NCBI RefSeq assembly: GCF_023955655.1
Contig: NZ_JAMXHT010000005.1
Coordinates: 1 to 64,000, forward strand
From: Ralstonia soli
GTDB taxonomy: Bacteria > Pseudomonadota > Gammaproteobacteria > Burkholderiales > Burkholderiaceae
Direction: 5' to 3'
Length of the DNA stretch: 64,000 nt
This document shows, piece by piece, positions 7,593 to 16,782 of this stretch. The stretch's first letter is position 1, and each line of letters opens with the position of its first letter. The notes under the pieces were generated by a model. The model was given only the letters and a program-made list of their open reading frames with translations. It made no database searches and was not told the DNA's origin. Both the position numbers and the translations under genes were made by a program.

Positions 7593-8888
7593 TTGAACAC
7601 ACTCCACGCTCCCGCAAAACGCATCGCAGTGGTCGGCTCCGGCATCTCGGGGCTGGCAGCGGCGCACTTCCTCGGCAAGCGCCACGCCGTGACGCTGTTC
7701 GAGGCGGCGCCCCGGCTTGGCGGGCATACCAATACGGTCGATATCGAAGAGGGTGGCCAGGTCTTCGGCGTCGATACGGGCTTTCTCGTTTTCAACACGC
7801 GCACGTATCCCAACTTGATCGCGCTGTTTGACGAGCTGGGCGTGGCGCATTGCGAGAGCGACATGTCGTTCAGCGTGTCGGTGGGCGGTGGGGCGCTGGA
7901 GTGGGCCGGCACCAGTCTGGGCACGGTGTTTGCGCAGCCGCGCAACCTGGTGTCGGCGCGGTTCCTCTCGATGTTGAGCGACATCCTGCGCTTCAACCGG
8001 CAGGCGCACTCGCACCTGGCGGCGGCTCGCGACGCGCGGCACAGCCTCGGTGCGCTGCTGGATGCCGGCGGCTATGGCGAACCGTTCTGTGCGCACTACC
8101 TGTTGCCGATGGCGGCGGCGATCTGGTCGACGCCGAGCCGAGACATCCTGTCATTTCCGGCGGAAACGTTCCTGCGGTTTTGCCTCAACCACGGCTTGCT
8201 GCAGATCTTCGACCGTCCGCGCTGGCGCACGGTCAAAGGGGGCGCGCGCAGCTATGTGCAAGCCATCGCACACCGGCTGGTGGACGTGCGTGTCGCCACG
8301 CCGGTACGCGGCATCCGGCGCGCGGGCAGCCATGTCGACGTGCGGACCGATGCCGGCAGCGAGCGCTACGACGCCGTGGTGCTCGCCACGCACGCACCGC
8401 AAACGCTGCGTTTGCTCGACGATGCAACGGACGATGAGCGCGCCGTGCTGGGCGCGTTCCGCTATCAGCCCAACACCGCCTTCCTGCACCGCGATACCCG
8501 ACTGCTGCCGCGTCGGCGGCGCGTGTGGTCGGCGTGGAATTACCTCGATGCCGCGCACACGGGCGCAACCGGTGGCGCACCGTGCGTCAGCTATCTGCTG
8601 AATCAGCTGCAACCGCTGCCCGTATCGACGCCCGTGGTGGTGACGCTGAATCCGCCGGCGCCACCCGCGGCGGAGTTGGAGTATCAGCGCTTCGCCTATG
8701 AGCATCCCGTATTCGATCAACCGGCCATCGACGCGCAGGCTCGCCTGCCGGCGCTCCAAGGCCGCAGCGGCACCTGGTTTGCCGGAGCATGGACCGGCTA
8801 CGGGTTTCATGAAGACGGGCTGAAGTCGGCGCTGCGCGTGGCGGCTGACTTCGGCTGCGCCCCACCCTGGGCACAGGTGGCGCCATGA
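7593..8888 (+). CDS. FAD-dependent amine oxidase/desaturase-like flavoprotein
   Basis: 431 residues from a TTG at 7593 with GAGG eight bases upstream; an ATG at 7533 would overlap folE. The N-terminal Rossmann fold is clear: RIAVVGSGISGLAAAHFL (GxGxxG), an acidic end of strand 2 (LFEAAPRLGGHTNTV) and GVDTGFLVFN. The C-terminus has the second FAD contact GTWFAGAWTGYGFHEDGL. This protein is found beside DUF1365 and CFA synthase genes in many bacteria. In alphaproteobacteria a flavoprotein of this kind takes part in furan fatty acid synthesis as the desaturase, so a fatty-acyl desaturation role is plausible. The exact reaction here is inferred, not shown. Confidence 0.8.
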   Translation: MNTLHAPAKRIAVVGSGISGLAAAHFLGKRHAVTLFEAAPRLGGHTNTVDIEEGGQVFGVDTGFLVFNTRTYPNLIALFDELGVAHCESDMSFSVSVGGGALEWAGTSLGTVFAQPRNLVSARFLSMLSDILRFNRQAHSHLAAARDARHSLGALLDAGGYGEPFCAHYLLPMAAAIWSTPSRDILSFPAETFLRFCLNHGLLQIFDRPRWRTVKGGARSYVQAIAHRLVDVRVATPVRGIRRAGSHVDVRTDAGSERYDAVVLATHAPQTLRLLDDATDDERAVLGAFRYQPNTAFLHRDTRLLPRRRRVWSAWNYLDAAHTGATGGAPCVSYLLNQLQPLPVSTPVVVTLNPPAPPAAELEYQRFAYEHPVFDQPAIDAQARLPALQGRSGTWFAGAWTGYGFHEDGLKSALRVAADFGCAPPWAQVAP

Positions 8889-9655
8889 GCGACGACGCAC
8901 AGTTGTTGGTCGGGCAGGTCATGCATCGCCGTCTGCGGCCGGTGGCCCATCGCTTTGTCTATCCGGTGTTTGCCGTGCGCGTGAAGCTCTCGGCGCTCGG
9001 CCGGCTGACGGGCATGTGGTTTGGCGTGGACTGCCTGCGGCCGTTGTCACTGCGCACGCGTGACTACGGCCCGCGTGACGGCTCAGATCTGCTCGCCTGG
9101 ATACGCGGTGTATTGCGCGACGCGGGCTTGCCTGCCGATGGCGAGGTGTGGCTGCAGACGTTCCCGCGCGTGGGCGGCTGGATGTTCAATCCCGTTTCGT
9201 TCTGGTACTGCCACGACGCGGCCGGCGCGTTGCGCGCGGTACTGGCCGAGGTCAACAACACCTTCGGGCAGCACCATCGCTACCTGCTCTGTGCCCAAGG
9301 CGGCGGCCCCATTGATGCCCATACGGTGCTGACCTGCCGCAAGCAGCTGCATGTGTCGCCGTTCTGCACGGTGGAGGGCGGCTATCAGTTCCGCTTTACC
9401 GAGACTTCGGCAACCGCGCTGGTGCGCATCGATTACCTCGACCGTGATGGCCTGCTGCTACGCACCGCCATCGGCGGACGGCTGCAGCCGTTCGATGCCG
9501 CCCACCTGCGCCGCGCATTGCTGCGGCAGCCGTTGCTGGCGCTGCAGGTCATCGGCCGCATTCATTGGCAGGCACTTCGCCTGTGGATCAAGGGGGTGCC
9601 GTTCTTTGGCCGCCGCCCGCGCAACCCATCGTCTTCTCTGGAGCCACCTCGATGA
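8885..9655 (+). CDS. DUF1365 family protein
   Basis: 256 residues, overlapping the amine oxidase stop by ATGA, so translation is probably coupled. Family landmarks are VMHRRLRPVAHRFVYPVF at the start, a central TFPRVGGWMFNPVSFWYCHD, AVLAEVNNTFGQHH and KQLHVSPF. DUF1365 proteins have no proven biochemical role but accompany CFA-type methyltransferases and the amine oxidase almost without exception. No signal peptide or membrane segment is evident; the C-terminus has an amphipathic, Arg-rich helix that could touch the membrane. A part in membrane lipid modification is inferred from context only. Confidence 0.85.
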   Translation: MSDDAQLLVGQVMHRRLRPVAHRFVYPVFAVRVKLSALGRLTGMWFGVDCLRPLSLRTRDYGPRDGSDLLAWIRGVLRDAGLPADGEVWLQTFPRVGGWMFNPVSFWYCHDAAGALRAVLAEVNNTFGQHHRYLLCAQGGGPIDAHTVLTCRKQLHVSPFCTVEGGYQFRFTETSATALVRIDYLDRDGLLLRTAIGGRLQPFDAAHLRRALLRQPLLALQVIGRIHWQALRLWIKGVPFFGRRPRNPSSSLEPPR

Positions 9656-10851
9656 CTGCCACGCATTCCCTGGCGTGGGTACCGCCCCACGTTCCCGCCG
9701 CTGGCCGCCTGTTTCTGGCCCTGGCCGCCCGCATGCGTCACGGCTTGCTGCACCTGGTTACGCCGGATGGTGAAGTGCAGATCGGCGATGCGGCCTCACC
9801 GCTGTCTGCGGAGTTGCGCATCGTCGATTGGCGCGCCTGTGCGCGCATCCTGCGCAGTGGCGATGTGGGCTTTGCCGAGGCCTATCGCGACGGATGGGTC
9901 GAGACCAGCAATCTCACCCACCTGCTGCGTCTTGCCATCCTGAACGCGGCCACGCTGGAGCAGGCGATTTTCGGGAATGCGCTGGCGCGTTCTGTTCTGC
10001 GCCTGCGGCATCTGCTGCGCCGGAACAGCCGCAAAGGCAGTCGGCGCAATATCCATTTGCACTACGACCTCGGCAACGATTTCTATCGGCTCTGGCTGGA
10101 CGAGGGCATGGCCTATTCGTCCGCGTGGTTCAACGGGCGTCTCCGGGATGGTTTGGCCGATGCGCAGGCCGCCAAGTATCGGCGCGCGTGCGATCTGCTC
10201 AGGGTCGGGCCCGGCATGGACGTGCTGGAAATCGGCTGCGGCTGGGGCGGCCTGATGGACATGGCATGCGCACGCGGCGCGCGGGTACACGGCATCACCC
10301 TGTCGGAAGAGCAACGTCGTTACACGGCCGCACGCCTGGCAGGCGAGCCACGCGCCCAGGTGGAGCTGCGTGACTATCGCGACCTCGATACCGCGTACGA
10401 CGCCATCGCGTCCATCGAGATGTTCGAGGCGGTGGGCGAAGCGTACTGGCCGACGTACTTCAAGACGCTGACGCGCTGCCTGCGCCATGGCGGCCGCGCG
10501 CTCGTACAGAGCATCACCATTGACGAGGCGCACTTCGAGCGCTATCGCGCGGGCACGGATTTCATCCAGCAGTTCATCTTCCCCGGTGGCATGCTGCCCA
10601 GCCGCGAGCGCTTTATCCGCCTGGCCGAGCAACATGGCCTACGGGTGGTGGACCGCCTGGACTTCGGCCGCGATTACGCAGAGACACTGCGCCGCTGGAG
10701 CCAGCGTTTCGAGGCCCGGCTGGATGCCGTGCGCGCCCTAGGCTTTGATGAACCGTTCATCCGCATCTGGCGCCTGTACTTCGCCTATTGCGAAGCCGGC
10801 TTCGATGAAGGGCGGATTGGCGTGTCGCAGTTTCTGCTGGAGCGGGGATGA
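9652..10851 (+). CDS. Cyclopropane-fatty-acyl-phospholipid synthase family methyltransferase
   Basis: 399 residues from ATG 9652, overlapping the DUF1365 stop by ATGA. The SAM-binding motif VLEIGCGWGGLMDMA and the family signatures HYDLGNDFYRLWLDEGMAYSS, ASIEMFEAVGEAYW and QFIFPGGMLPS are all present. CFA synthases methylenate cis double bonds of membrane phospholipid acyl chains using SAM, acting at the inner membrane face. The N-terminal 100 residues form the variable lipid-binding region. Membership in this operon suggests stress- or light-induced lipid remodelling rather than the usual stationary-phase Cfa role. A paralogue-like methyltransferase is at 11656. Confidence 0.88.
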   Translation: MTATHSLAWVPPHVPAAGRLFLALAARMRHGLLHLVTPDGEVQIGDAASPLSAELRIVDWRACARILRSGDVGFAEAYRDGWVETSNLTHLLRLAILNAATLEQAIFGNALARSVLRLRHLLRRNSRKGSRRNIHLHYDLGNDFYRLWLDEGMAYSSAWFNGRLRDGLADAQAAKYRRACDLLRVGPGMDVLEIGCGWGGLMDMACARGARVHGITLSEEQRRYTAARLAGEPRAQVELRDYRDLDTAYDAIASIEMFEAVGEAYWPTYFKTLTRCLRHGGRALVQSITIDEAHFERYRAGTDFIQQFIFPGGMLPSRERFIRLAEQHGLRVVDRLDFGRDYAETLRRWSQRFEARLDAVRALGFDEPFIRIWRLYFAYCEAGFDEGRIGVSQFLLERG

Positions 10852-11630
10852 CCATGTCGGTATGGACTGTCGCTCTCGTTGCGTTGTTGGTGCTGGTCGC
10901 GGTGTTCAGTGCCGTGTGGGCATGGCAGTTGACCCATGAAAACGCCGGCATGGTCGACCCGGTGTGGGCGTTTTCGCTCGGCCTGGTGGCACTGATCTAT
11001 GCGTGGTTGGGCAACGGTTCGGCATACGCCCGCGTGCTGGTCGGTGTGGGTGGTGCCGTGTGGGGATGTCGCCTCGGCTGGCACCTGTGGCGTCGCAATG
11101 CCGGCAAGCCGGAAGATGCGCGCTACCGAAAACTGCGCCAGGAATGGGGTGCGGCGGCATCGCGCAACATGTTTGGTTTCTTCCAGTTGCAGGCGGCGGT
11201 ATCGATGCTGCTGTCGATTGCGTTTGCGGTGCCGAGCTATCGGCCCGATGCGCCGAGCATTCTCGCGATGGCAGCAGCCGTCGCGCTGTGGCTGGTGTCC
11301 GTGGGCGGGGAGGCGCTGGCCGATCGGCAACTGCGCCGGTTTGCAGCGGAGCCTGCCAACCATGGAAAGACCTGCCGGACCGGGCTGTGGCGCTATTCGC
11401 GGCATCCCAATTATTTCTTCGAGTGTTTGCATTGGCTGGCCTATGTGCCGCTGGCGGTGGGGGCACCGTGGGCATGGCTCACGCTGCTGCCGCCGGTGGT
11501 AATGGCGTGGCTGCTGGTGAAGGTCTCCGGTATCCCCATGCTGGAAGACCACATGCGCGCCACGCGCAGCGACTACGCCGAATACGCACGCACCACCAGC
11601 ATCCTGATCCCCTGGCCCCCGCGCCACTGA
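10848..11630 (+). CDS. DUF1295 integral membrane protein (steroid 5-alpha-reductase-like fold)
   Basis: 260 residues, overlapping the CFA gene by ATGA. Six or so hydrophobic segments are seen. The C-terminal signature GLWRYSRHPNYFFECLHWLAYVP is diagnostic of DUF1295 and related isoprenylcysteine methyltransferase/steroid reductase-like membrane enzymes, which bind NADPH or SAM. It is the usual fourth member of the amine oxidase-DUF1365-CFA set. A membrane-embedded step acting on unsaturated or methylated acyl chains is likely, but no substrate is proven for this subgroup. Confidence 0.85.
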   Translation: MTMSVWTVALVALLVLVAVFSAVWAWQLTHENAGMVDPVWAFSLGLVALIYAWLGNGSAYARVLVGVGGAVWGCRLGWHLWRRNAGKPEDARYRKLRQEWGAAASRNMFGFFQLQAAVSMLLSIAFAVPSYRPDAPSILAMAAAVALWLVSVGGEALADRQLRRFAAEPANHGKTCRTGLWRYSRHPNYFFECLHWLAYVPLAVGAPWAWLTLLPPVVMAWLLVKVSGIPMLEDHMRATRSDYAEYARTTSILIPWPPRH

Positions 11631-11655
11631 TCTGCACAGTTTGAGGAGACTCCAC

Positions 11656-12756
11656 ATGACTGCGTTATCCACGCCCACGATGCCCGCAACCGAGCCTGTC
11701 TCGCCGCGCGGCGGTTGGCTGATTCAATGCTGCGAGCGCGGGTGGTTGCCGGATGGGCTCGTCCGTGCCGGCATGCGCAGCCTGATGCGCCAGCGCCTGC
11801 GCGACGAGGGCATCGACAACGGTGAGCTGCGCTCAGAGCGCTTCAATGCGTTGCTCGACGACTTGCGCGCCAGCCCTATCGCGATCGAGACGGACACCGC
11901 CAATACCCAGCACTATGAATTGCCGCCGGCATTTTTCGAGGCCCATCTCGGCCCCCAACTGAAGTACTCGTGCGCGCTGTATCCCACCGGCACGGAAACG
12001 CTGGCGCAGGCCGAAGAGGTCATGTTCGCCTGCTACGCCGAACGGGCCGGCCTGGCCGATGGCCAATGCATTCTCGATTTGGGCTGCGGTTGGGGTTCGC
12101 TCTCGCTGTGGATGGCCAAGCGCTATCCCAATGCGCGCATCGTGGCGCTCTCGAATTCGCAGGGCCAGCGTCGCTGGATCGAGGCACGCGCCGCAGAGCG
12201 TGGCCTGACCAACCTGAGCGTGCATACCGGAAACATCGTCGACTTCGAGTTTGCGGAGATGCCCGAGGATGGGCGCTTCGACCGCGTTGTGTCGATCGAG
12301 ATGTTCGAACACATGAAGAACTATGGCCTGCTGCTCGCCAAGATTGCGCGGTGGATGCGCCCCGATGCCGCGCTGTTCGTCCACATTTTTGCGCACCGGA
12401 CGCTGGCGTATCACTTCCAGGTGCAGGACGGCACGGATTGGATGTCGAAGTACTTCTTCACGGGCGGGACCATGCCCTCGGAGGCGCTGCTGTTGCACTT
12501 CCAGGACGATCTGCAGGTGACCCAGCAATGGTGGGTCAGCGGCGCGCACTATGCGCGCACGGCTGACCATTGGCTGGCCAACCTTGACGCCGCGCGCAGC
12601 CGACTGATGCCGGTGTTCGTGCAAACCTACGGCGCGCGCGAAGCCACCGTGTGGTTTCAGCGGTGGCGCATGTTCTACCTGGCCGTGTCGACCTTGTTTG
12701 GCTATGCCAACGGCAACGAGTGGGGCGTGGCGCATTACCGGTTCGTCAAGCGCTAG
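11656..12756 (+). CDS. Second CFA-like SAM-dependent methyltransferase
   Basis: 366 residues from ATG 11656 with GAGGAG upstream. It has the SAM motif ILDLGCGWGSLSLWMAKRYP and the related signatures HYELPPAFFEAHLGPQLKYSC, VVSIEMFEHMKNYG and KYFFTGGTMPS. It differs from the synthase at 9652 in length and N-terminus and belongs to the group that also contains plant coclaurine N-methyltransferase-like enzymes. Furan fatty acid pathways use a CFA-like methyltransferase (UfaM) that adds a methyl branch rather than a ring; one of the two enzymes here may play that part. Which one cannot be told from sequence alone. Confidence 0.83.
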   Translation: MTALSTPTMPATEPVSPRGGWLIQCCERGWLPDGLVRAGMRSLMRQRLRDEGIDNGELRSERFNALLDDLRASPIAIETDTANTQHYELPPAFFEAHLGPQLKYSCALYPTGTETLAQAEEVMFACYAERAGLADGQCILDLGCGWGSLSLWMAKRYPNARIVALSNSQGQRRWIEARAAERGLTNLSVHTGNIVDFEFAEMPEDGRFDRVVSIEMFEHMKNYGLLLAKIARWMRPDAALFVHIFAHRTLAYHFQVQDGTDWMSKYFFTGGTMPSEALLLHFQDDLQVTQQWWVSGAHYARTADHWLANLDAARSRLMPVFVQTYGAREATVWFQRWRMFYLAVSTLFGYANGNEWGVAHYRFVKR

Positions 12757-12762
12757 CGGCGC

Positions 12763-13311
12763 TTATGGCGCTGATGGCGCTGATGGCGGGGCGTCGATTC
12801 CGTCGCTGCGCGCGCTCATCCACACCAGGGTGGGCATCCACAGCGCCCAGCCGATGGCCAGTATGCCCATCGTCAGCGTCGGATGCGGCAGATGCGCGGC
12901 ACCGAGCGCCGCACCTGCGCGAAACGATAGCGGGCCGGCAATCGCACCGAGTGTCATCGCCAACCCCCACCGACCGCGCAGCCAGCGGAAGAGGACATTC
13001 AATTGGATCGCGAACAACACCCACAGCGCGAGCAGCCACGGTGGCACGAACCCGGGCCACAGGGCGCCATGCGGATAGGCGATCAGTCCGGCGCGGATCA
13101 GCAGCGTCTCCCACACCGCTGCAGCGGCGACGACTGCAAGCACAAGCCGCAACTCTGGATGCGGCCGACGGACCAGCCACAGATGACAAGCCAGCTGCAT
13201 GGCGACGAAGACGATACCTACCCAGGCAGCATCGCGCGCCGCGCTCAGCACGCACACAAACCAGCCGGCTTGTCCGGCCAACGCATACAGGAGGGCACGA
13301 TGAGAGCGCAT
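12763..13311 (-). CDS. DUF2878 membrane protein
   Basis: 182 residues on the minus strand, starting at ATG 13311 (a start at 13323 is also possible). Five hydrophobic segments are visible, and the N-terminus LLYALAGQAGWFVCVLSAA matches the usual DUF2878 opening (GWFxCVLxAA). DUF2878 genes often accompany LitR/ChrR-controlled CFA clusters, so the protein fits here by content. It is antisense to the operon, convergent with the methyltransferase gene (6 bp between stops) and its first codons overlap the start of the lipocalin gene at 13300 head to head. Function unknown. Confidence 0.8.
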   Translation of the reverse strand: MRSHRALLYALAGQAGWFVCVLSAARDAAWVGIVFVAMQLACHLWLVRRPHPELRLVLAVVAAAAVWETLLIRAGLIAYPHGALWPGFVPPWLLALWVLFAIQLNVLFRWLRGRWGLAMTLGAIAGPLSFRAGAALGAAHLPHPTLTMGILAIGWALWMPTLVWMSARSDGIDAPPSAPSAP

Positions 13312-13932
13312 GGAAGGGGCCACGGTTTGCGCGCCCTGTCACGCTGGGCGCGGTGTCTGGCAGTGGCCGGGCTGGTTGCCGCCACAGCGGCTTGCTCCGG
13401 CCCGCCGCCGAATCCCAACCCGCGGGCTGCCGTGCCGCTGCAGACAGTGCCGGTGGACCTGCAGCGCTACATGGGGCGCTGGTACGTGATTGCCAACATT
13501 CCGTACTTTGGCGAGCGTGGCAATGTCGGCAGCTATGCCGAGTGGTCGCTGCGGCCCGACGGCCGTATCGACGATGCTTACGTCTACCGGCCCGAGCGTT
13601 TCGACGCGCCCCTCAAGCGGATGCAGTTCGTGGATTCGGTGGTGGCAGGCAGCGGCGGTGGCGAGTGGCGGGTGCGCTTGTTCTGGCCAATCTACGTCTC
13701 GCAACTTACGCTGTATGTCGACCCGGACTACCGCGTGACCCTGTTGGGCTATCCCGACAAAAGCCTCGGCTGGGTGTTCTCGCGCGACCCCGATATGAGC
13801 GATGCTGACTACCGTGCAGCACTCGGCCGCTTCGAAGCCATGGGCTACGACACCTCGCGGTTCCGGCGCGTGCCGCAGTTTCCCAGCCAGCTCGGACAAC
13901 CAGGCTTCCAGTCGCCGGGAGACGGCAACTAG
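13300..13932 (+). CDS. blc: Lipocalin family lipoprotein (Blc-like)
   Basis: 210 residues from ATG 13300, with AGGAGG just upstream. A hydrophobic signal segment ends in VAATAAC, a plausible lipobox, so the mature protein is probably anchored to the outer membrane. The lipocalin GxW motif is in YMGRWYVIANIP, followed by AEWSLRPDGRIDDAYVYR and the third motif region. E. coli Blc binds lysophospholipids and is stress-induced. Here a lipocalin near lipid-modifying enzymes fits salvage or transport of altered or damaged lipids. The open frame upstream to 13003 lies antisense to DUF2878 and is not credible as coding. Confidence 0.85.
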   Translation: MRAHGRGHGLRALSRWARCLAVAGLVAATAACSGPPPNPNPRAAVPLQTVPVDLQRYMGRWYVIANIPYFGERGNVGSYAEWSLRPDGRIDDAYVYRPERFDAPLKRMQFVDSVVAGSGGGEWRVRLFWPIYVSQLTLYVDPDYRVTLLGYPDKSLGWVFSRDPDMSDADYRAALGRFEAMGYDTSRFRRVPQFPSQLGQPGFQSPGDGN

Positions 13933-13943
13933 CGCTGCGTGCA

Positions 13944-14480
13944 TCAACGTGGCCCGCCCAGGAGATCACGGCGCAGTGACGGCGCCCGGGTGCCGGGTGC
14001 CAACCAGATATCGAAGAACGCGCGTGCGAAGGCGGGGTCGTCCACCTCGGTCGTCAATTGCCCATTGGCGTAAAAGCGCGCGCCGCGATCGGGCAGATAG
14101 ACACCGCACAACGTGTCGCCGGATTTGACGTCGGGAAAGGCGGGCGACATCGCCCGTGCCCACTGCGCGAGGGTTGCATCGGAAGGCGTAGGCGCCTGTA
14201 GCCGACGTATTTCCTCAATGGCGGTCTGGATGAGTCGGGTGCGATCCACGGAGCGTCGATACGTGACTTCCAGCGCGAAGGGCGCGTCGTAGCTGAACGG
14301 AACCTTGGCGCTCCACAATTGCGCGTCGTACAGACAGAACCCGAAGAGGCACAACGCGCCCTTGCCGGAAAGCTGCGCCGCTGTCAGCGTGTCGCGGCAG
14401 TCCGCCCAGGTACAACAGCTGATGGCGGAACACGCAATGAGCGCAAGGGCTTGCGCGGCATGAAGGCGTTTGGCAGGCAT
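13944..14480 (-). CDS. Chalcone isomerase-like protein
   Basis: 178 residues from ATG 14480 (14510 is a weaker upstream alternative). A cleavable signal peptide (ALALIACSAISCCTWA) indicates export. The mature part shows GKGALCLFGFCLYDAQLWS, FALEVTYRRSVDRTRLIQTAIEEIRRL and a C-terminal DPAFARAFFDIWLAP, the pattern of bacterial chalcone-isomerase-like domains, which are thought to bind fatty acids rather than flavonoids. It is convergent with the lipocalin gene (11 bp apart). Members recur in light/singlet-oxygen lipid clusters. A periplasmic fatty-acid-binding role is inferred. Confidence 0.78.
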   Translation of the reverse strand: MPAKRLHAAQALALIACSAISCCTWADCRDTLTAAQLSGKGALCLFGFCLYDAQLWSAKVPFSYDAPFALEVTYRRSVDRTRLIQTAIEEIRRLQAPTPSDATLAQWARAMSPAFPDVKSGDTLCGVYLPDRGARFYANGQLTTEVDDPAFARAFFDIWLAPGTRAPSLRRDLLGGPR

Positions 14481-14585
14481 GGGGCCGGGCGGTGGACGGC
14501 TGACTCCCAAAGTCTACTGACGCGCCGCCCTGCACGCAGACGCCTGCACGGTGTTTTTCTGACGCAAATCCGACGCATGACGCGC

Positions 14586-14614
14586 AAAAAAAAACCGGCG
14601 CAAATCGCGCCGGT
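14586..14614 (-). terminator. Rho-independent terminator of the carbonic anhydrase gene
   Basis: ACCGGCGC (14594-14601) and GCGCCGGT (14607-14614) form a perfect 8-bp stem with a 5-base loop. Read on the minus strand the stem is followed by nine T residues, 13 bases after the carbonic anhydrase stop codon. Confidence 0.9.
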
Positions 14615-14626
14615 CAGTGAGTGGTG

Positions 14627-15286
14627 TCACACCTGCCGCAAGTTCCGCGACGTGACCGCCACGGTGGCCGGTGAATCGGCCAGCGAGACAAACTGGCGCG
14701 TCGCCCCATCGAGCGCGTCGATGCTGCCGGTTTCGATGTCATACACCCAGCCGTGCAGGTTCATGCGCCCCTGTTCAAGCGCCAACGCCACCGACGGATG
14801 GGTGCGCAGGTTTGCCAATTGCGCGATCACGTTTTCGCGAACCAGGCCGTCCAGCTTGGCGCGGGGCGAGTCGAACTCATGCGCGGCGTTGATCACCTTT
14901 GCGGAGTCGGAATGGCGCAGCCAGTTGGCCACGGCCGGCAGATGGTCGAGACAGGTGCAGCGCGAGATGGCGCCCATCGCGCCGCAGTCGGAGTGGCCGC
15001 AGATCACGATGTCCTGCACGCCCAGTACAGCCACCGCGTATTCGACCGTGGCCGACACGCCGCCGGGCTCGGGGCCGTACGACGGCACGATGTTGCCCGC
15101 GTTGCGGATCACGAACAGTTCACCCGGCTCCCGCTGTGTCAGCAGCTCCGGGACGACACGGCTGTCCGAGCAGGTGACGAACAGCGCCTTGGGGTTTTGT
15201 GATGTCGCGAGTTGCTTGAACAGCTCGACCCGCTGCGGATAGATGTCGCGTTGAAAGCGCAGAAAACCGTCGATGATGTCGCGCAT
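14627..15286 (-). CDS. Beta-class carbonic anhydrase
   Basis: 219 residues. The zinc ligands and catalytic dyad are in [11 protein letters not shown] (C-x-D-x-R) and [14 protein letters not shown] (H-x2-C), the standard beta-CA arrangement. The enzyme interconverts CO2 and bicarbonate in the cytoplasm, supplying bicarbonate for carboxylations. It is monocistronic with its own strong terminator. A second, distinct beta-CA is encoded at 29767 beside a SulP transporter. Confidence 0.95.
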   Translation of the reverse strand: MRDIIDGFLRFQRDIYPQRVELFKQLATSQNPKALFVTCSDSRVVPELLTQREPGELFVIRNAGNIVPSYGPEPGGVSATVEYAVAVLGVQDIVICGHSDCGAMGAISRCTCLDHLPAVANWLRHSDSAKVINAAHEFDSPRAKLDGLVRENVIAQLANLRTHPSVALALEQGRMNLHGWVYDIETGSIDALDGATRQFVSLADSPATVAVTSRNLRQV

Positions 15287-15477
15287 GGTGGTGTCCTCCT
15301 GATGCCAATGCCGGGCGCAGAGACGATGGGGGAGTGTCTCCGCGCCGCACGGCCGCCATTATCGCGGAGACACGGCAATCCGGAAACCGGTGATCGCCGC
15401 ACATGCGGCGGCCTTGTGTGCTGAGACGGCGTTCAGCACGCCGGCCGCAGGCGAGCGTGCCAGGTTTTAGCCGACGC

Positions 15478-16782
15478 TCACGGCTCGTGGCGCAGATACC
15501 CTTCCTTGCTCGGGTCGGGCATGAAGTACGTCACGATCAACGAGACGGCGCACAGCGCGGTGACATACCAGTAGAACGTCGGCTCGCTGCCGGCATTCTT
15601 GAACCACAGCGCCACGTATTCGGCCGAGCCGCCGAACACCGCATTGGCAATCGCATACGACAGGCCCACGCCCATCGCGCGCACTTCGGGCGGGAACATC
15701 TCCGCCTTGATCAGGCCGCTGATGGAGGTATAGAAGCTCACGCCACACAACGCCAACGTGATCAGGCCAAACGCGGCAACCGGGCTCGACACCGTGGCCA
15801 GCGCGTGCATGAGCGGTACCGTGCCCACGACCGTCGAGACGCCGAACAGCAGCATCGAATTGCGCCGGCCGATGCGGTCGGACAGCGCGCCAAACACAGG
15901 CTGCAGCACCATGTAGACGAACAGCGCGGCCGTCATCACGTTGGAGGCGGTCTTGGTCTCCATGTGCGCCGTGTTGACGAGGTACTTCTGCATGTACGTC
16001 GTGAACGTGTAGAAGATCAGCGAGCCGCCGGCGGTAAAGCCGATCACGCGCAGGAACGCGCCCTTGTGCTGCCAGGCGCCGCGGATCGTGCCCGCGTGTT
16101 CGGCCTTGGCCGACGCGGTGGTTTGTGTTTCCGGCAGCGCGCGGCGCAGGTACAGCGCAATCACCGCCGTCATCGCGCCCACCACGAACGGGATGCGCCA
16201 GCCCCAGGCCTTGAGCTCGGCCGTGGTCAGCAGCTGCTGCAGGATCACCAGCACCAGCAGCGCGCACAACTGGCCGCCGATCAGCGTGACGTATTGGAAC
16301 GACGCGAAGAAGCCGCGCCGGCCCTTGAGCGCCACCTCGCTCATGTAGGTGGCGCTGGTGCCGTACTCACCGCCCACCGACAGGCCCTGGAACAGGCGCG
16401 CCACCAGCAGCAGGAACGGAGCCAGCGCGCCGATCTGCGCGTACGTCGGCACCACGGCGATGAGCAGCGAGCCGCCGCACATCATCAGCACCGAGATCAT
16501 CATCGCCGTGCGGCGCCCGCGCTTGTCGGCAATGCGGCCGAACAGCCAGCCGCCAATCGGCCGCATCAGAAAGCCCGCGGCAAACACGCCGGCCGTATTC
16601 ATGAGCTGCACCGTCGGGTTGCCGCTCGGGAAGAACGCGGACGCAAAGTACAGCGAGCAGAACGCGTAGACGTAGAAATCAAACCATTCGACAAGGTTGC
16701 CCGACGATGCGCCGACGATGGCAAAGATGCGTCGGCGTGTGTCGTGCGGGTCAACTGCGTGCGCGGTGGCGGTGGAGTTCAT
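15478..16782 (-). CDS. kgtP: Alpha-ketoglutarate permease, MHS family MFS
   Basis: 434 residues, 12 hydrophobic segments. Long stretches match E. coli KgtP as remembered: [75 protein letters not shown] and [15 protein letters not shown]. KgtP is a proton symporter for 2-oxoglutarate in the inner membrane. The MFS motif A equivalent ([10 protein letters not shown]) is intact. Transcription is separate from its neighbours, with 189 bp upstream. The close match makes the family call strong; related dicarboxylates remain possible substrates. Confidence 0.9.
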   Translation of the reverse strand: MNSTATAHAVDPHDTRRRIFAIVGASSGNLVEWFDFYVYAFCSLYFASAFFPSGNPTVQLMNTAGVFAAGFLMRPIGGWLFGRIADKRGRRTAMMISVLMMCGGSLLIAVVPTYAQIGALAPFLLLVARLFQGLSVGGEYGTSATYMSEVALKGRRGFFASFQYVTLIGGQLCALLVLVILQQLLTTAELKAWGWRIPFVVGAMTAVIALYLRRALPETQTTASAKAEHAGTIRGAWQHKGAFLRVIGFTAGGSLIFYTFTTYMQKYLVNTAHMETKTASNVMTAALFVYMVLQPVFGALSDRIGRRNSMLLFGVSTVVGTVPLMHALATVSSPVAAFGLITLALCGVSFYTSISGLIKAEMFPPEVRAMGVGLSYAIANAVFGGSAEYVALWFKNAGSEPTFYWYVTALCAVSLIVTYFMPDPSKEGYLRHEP

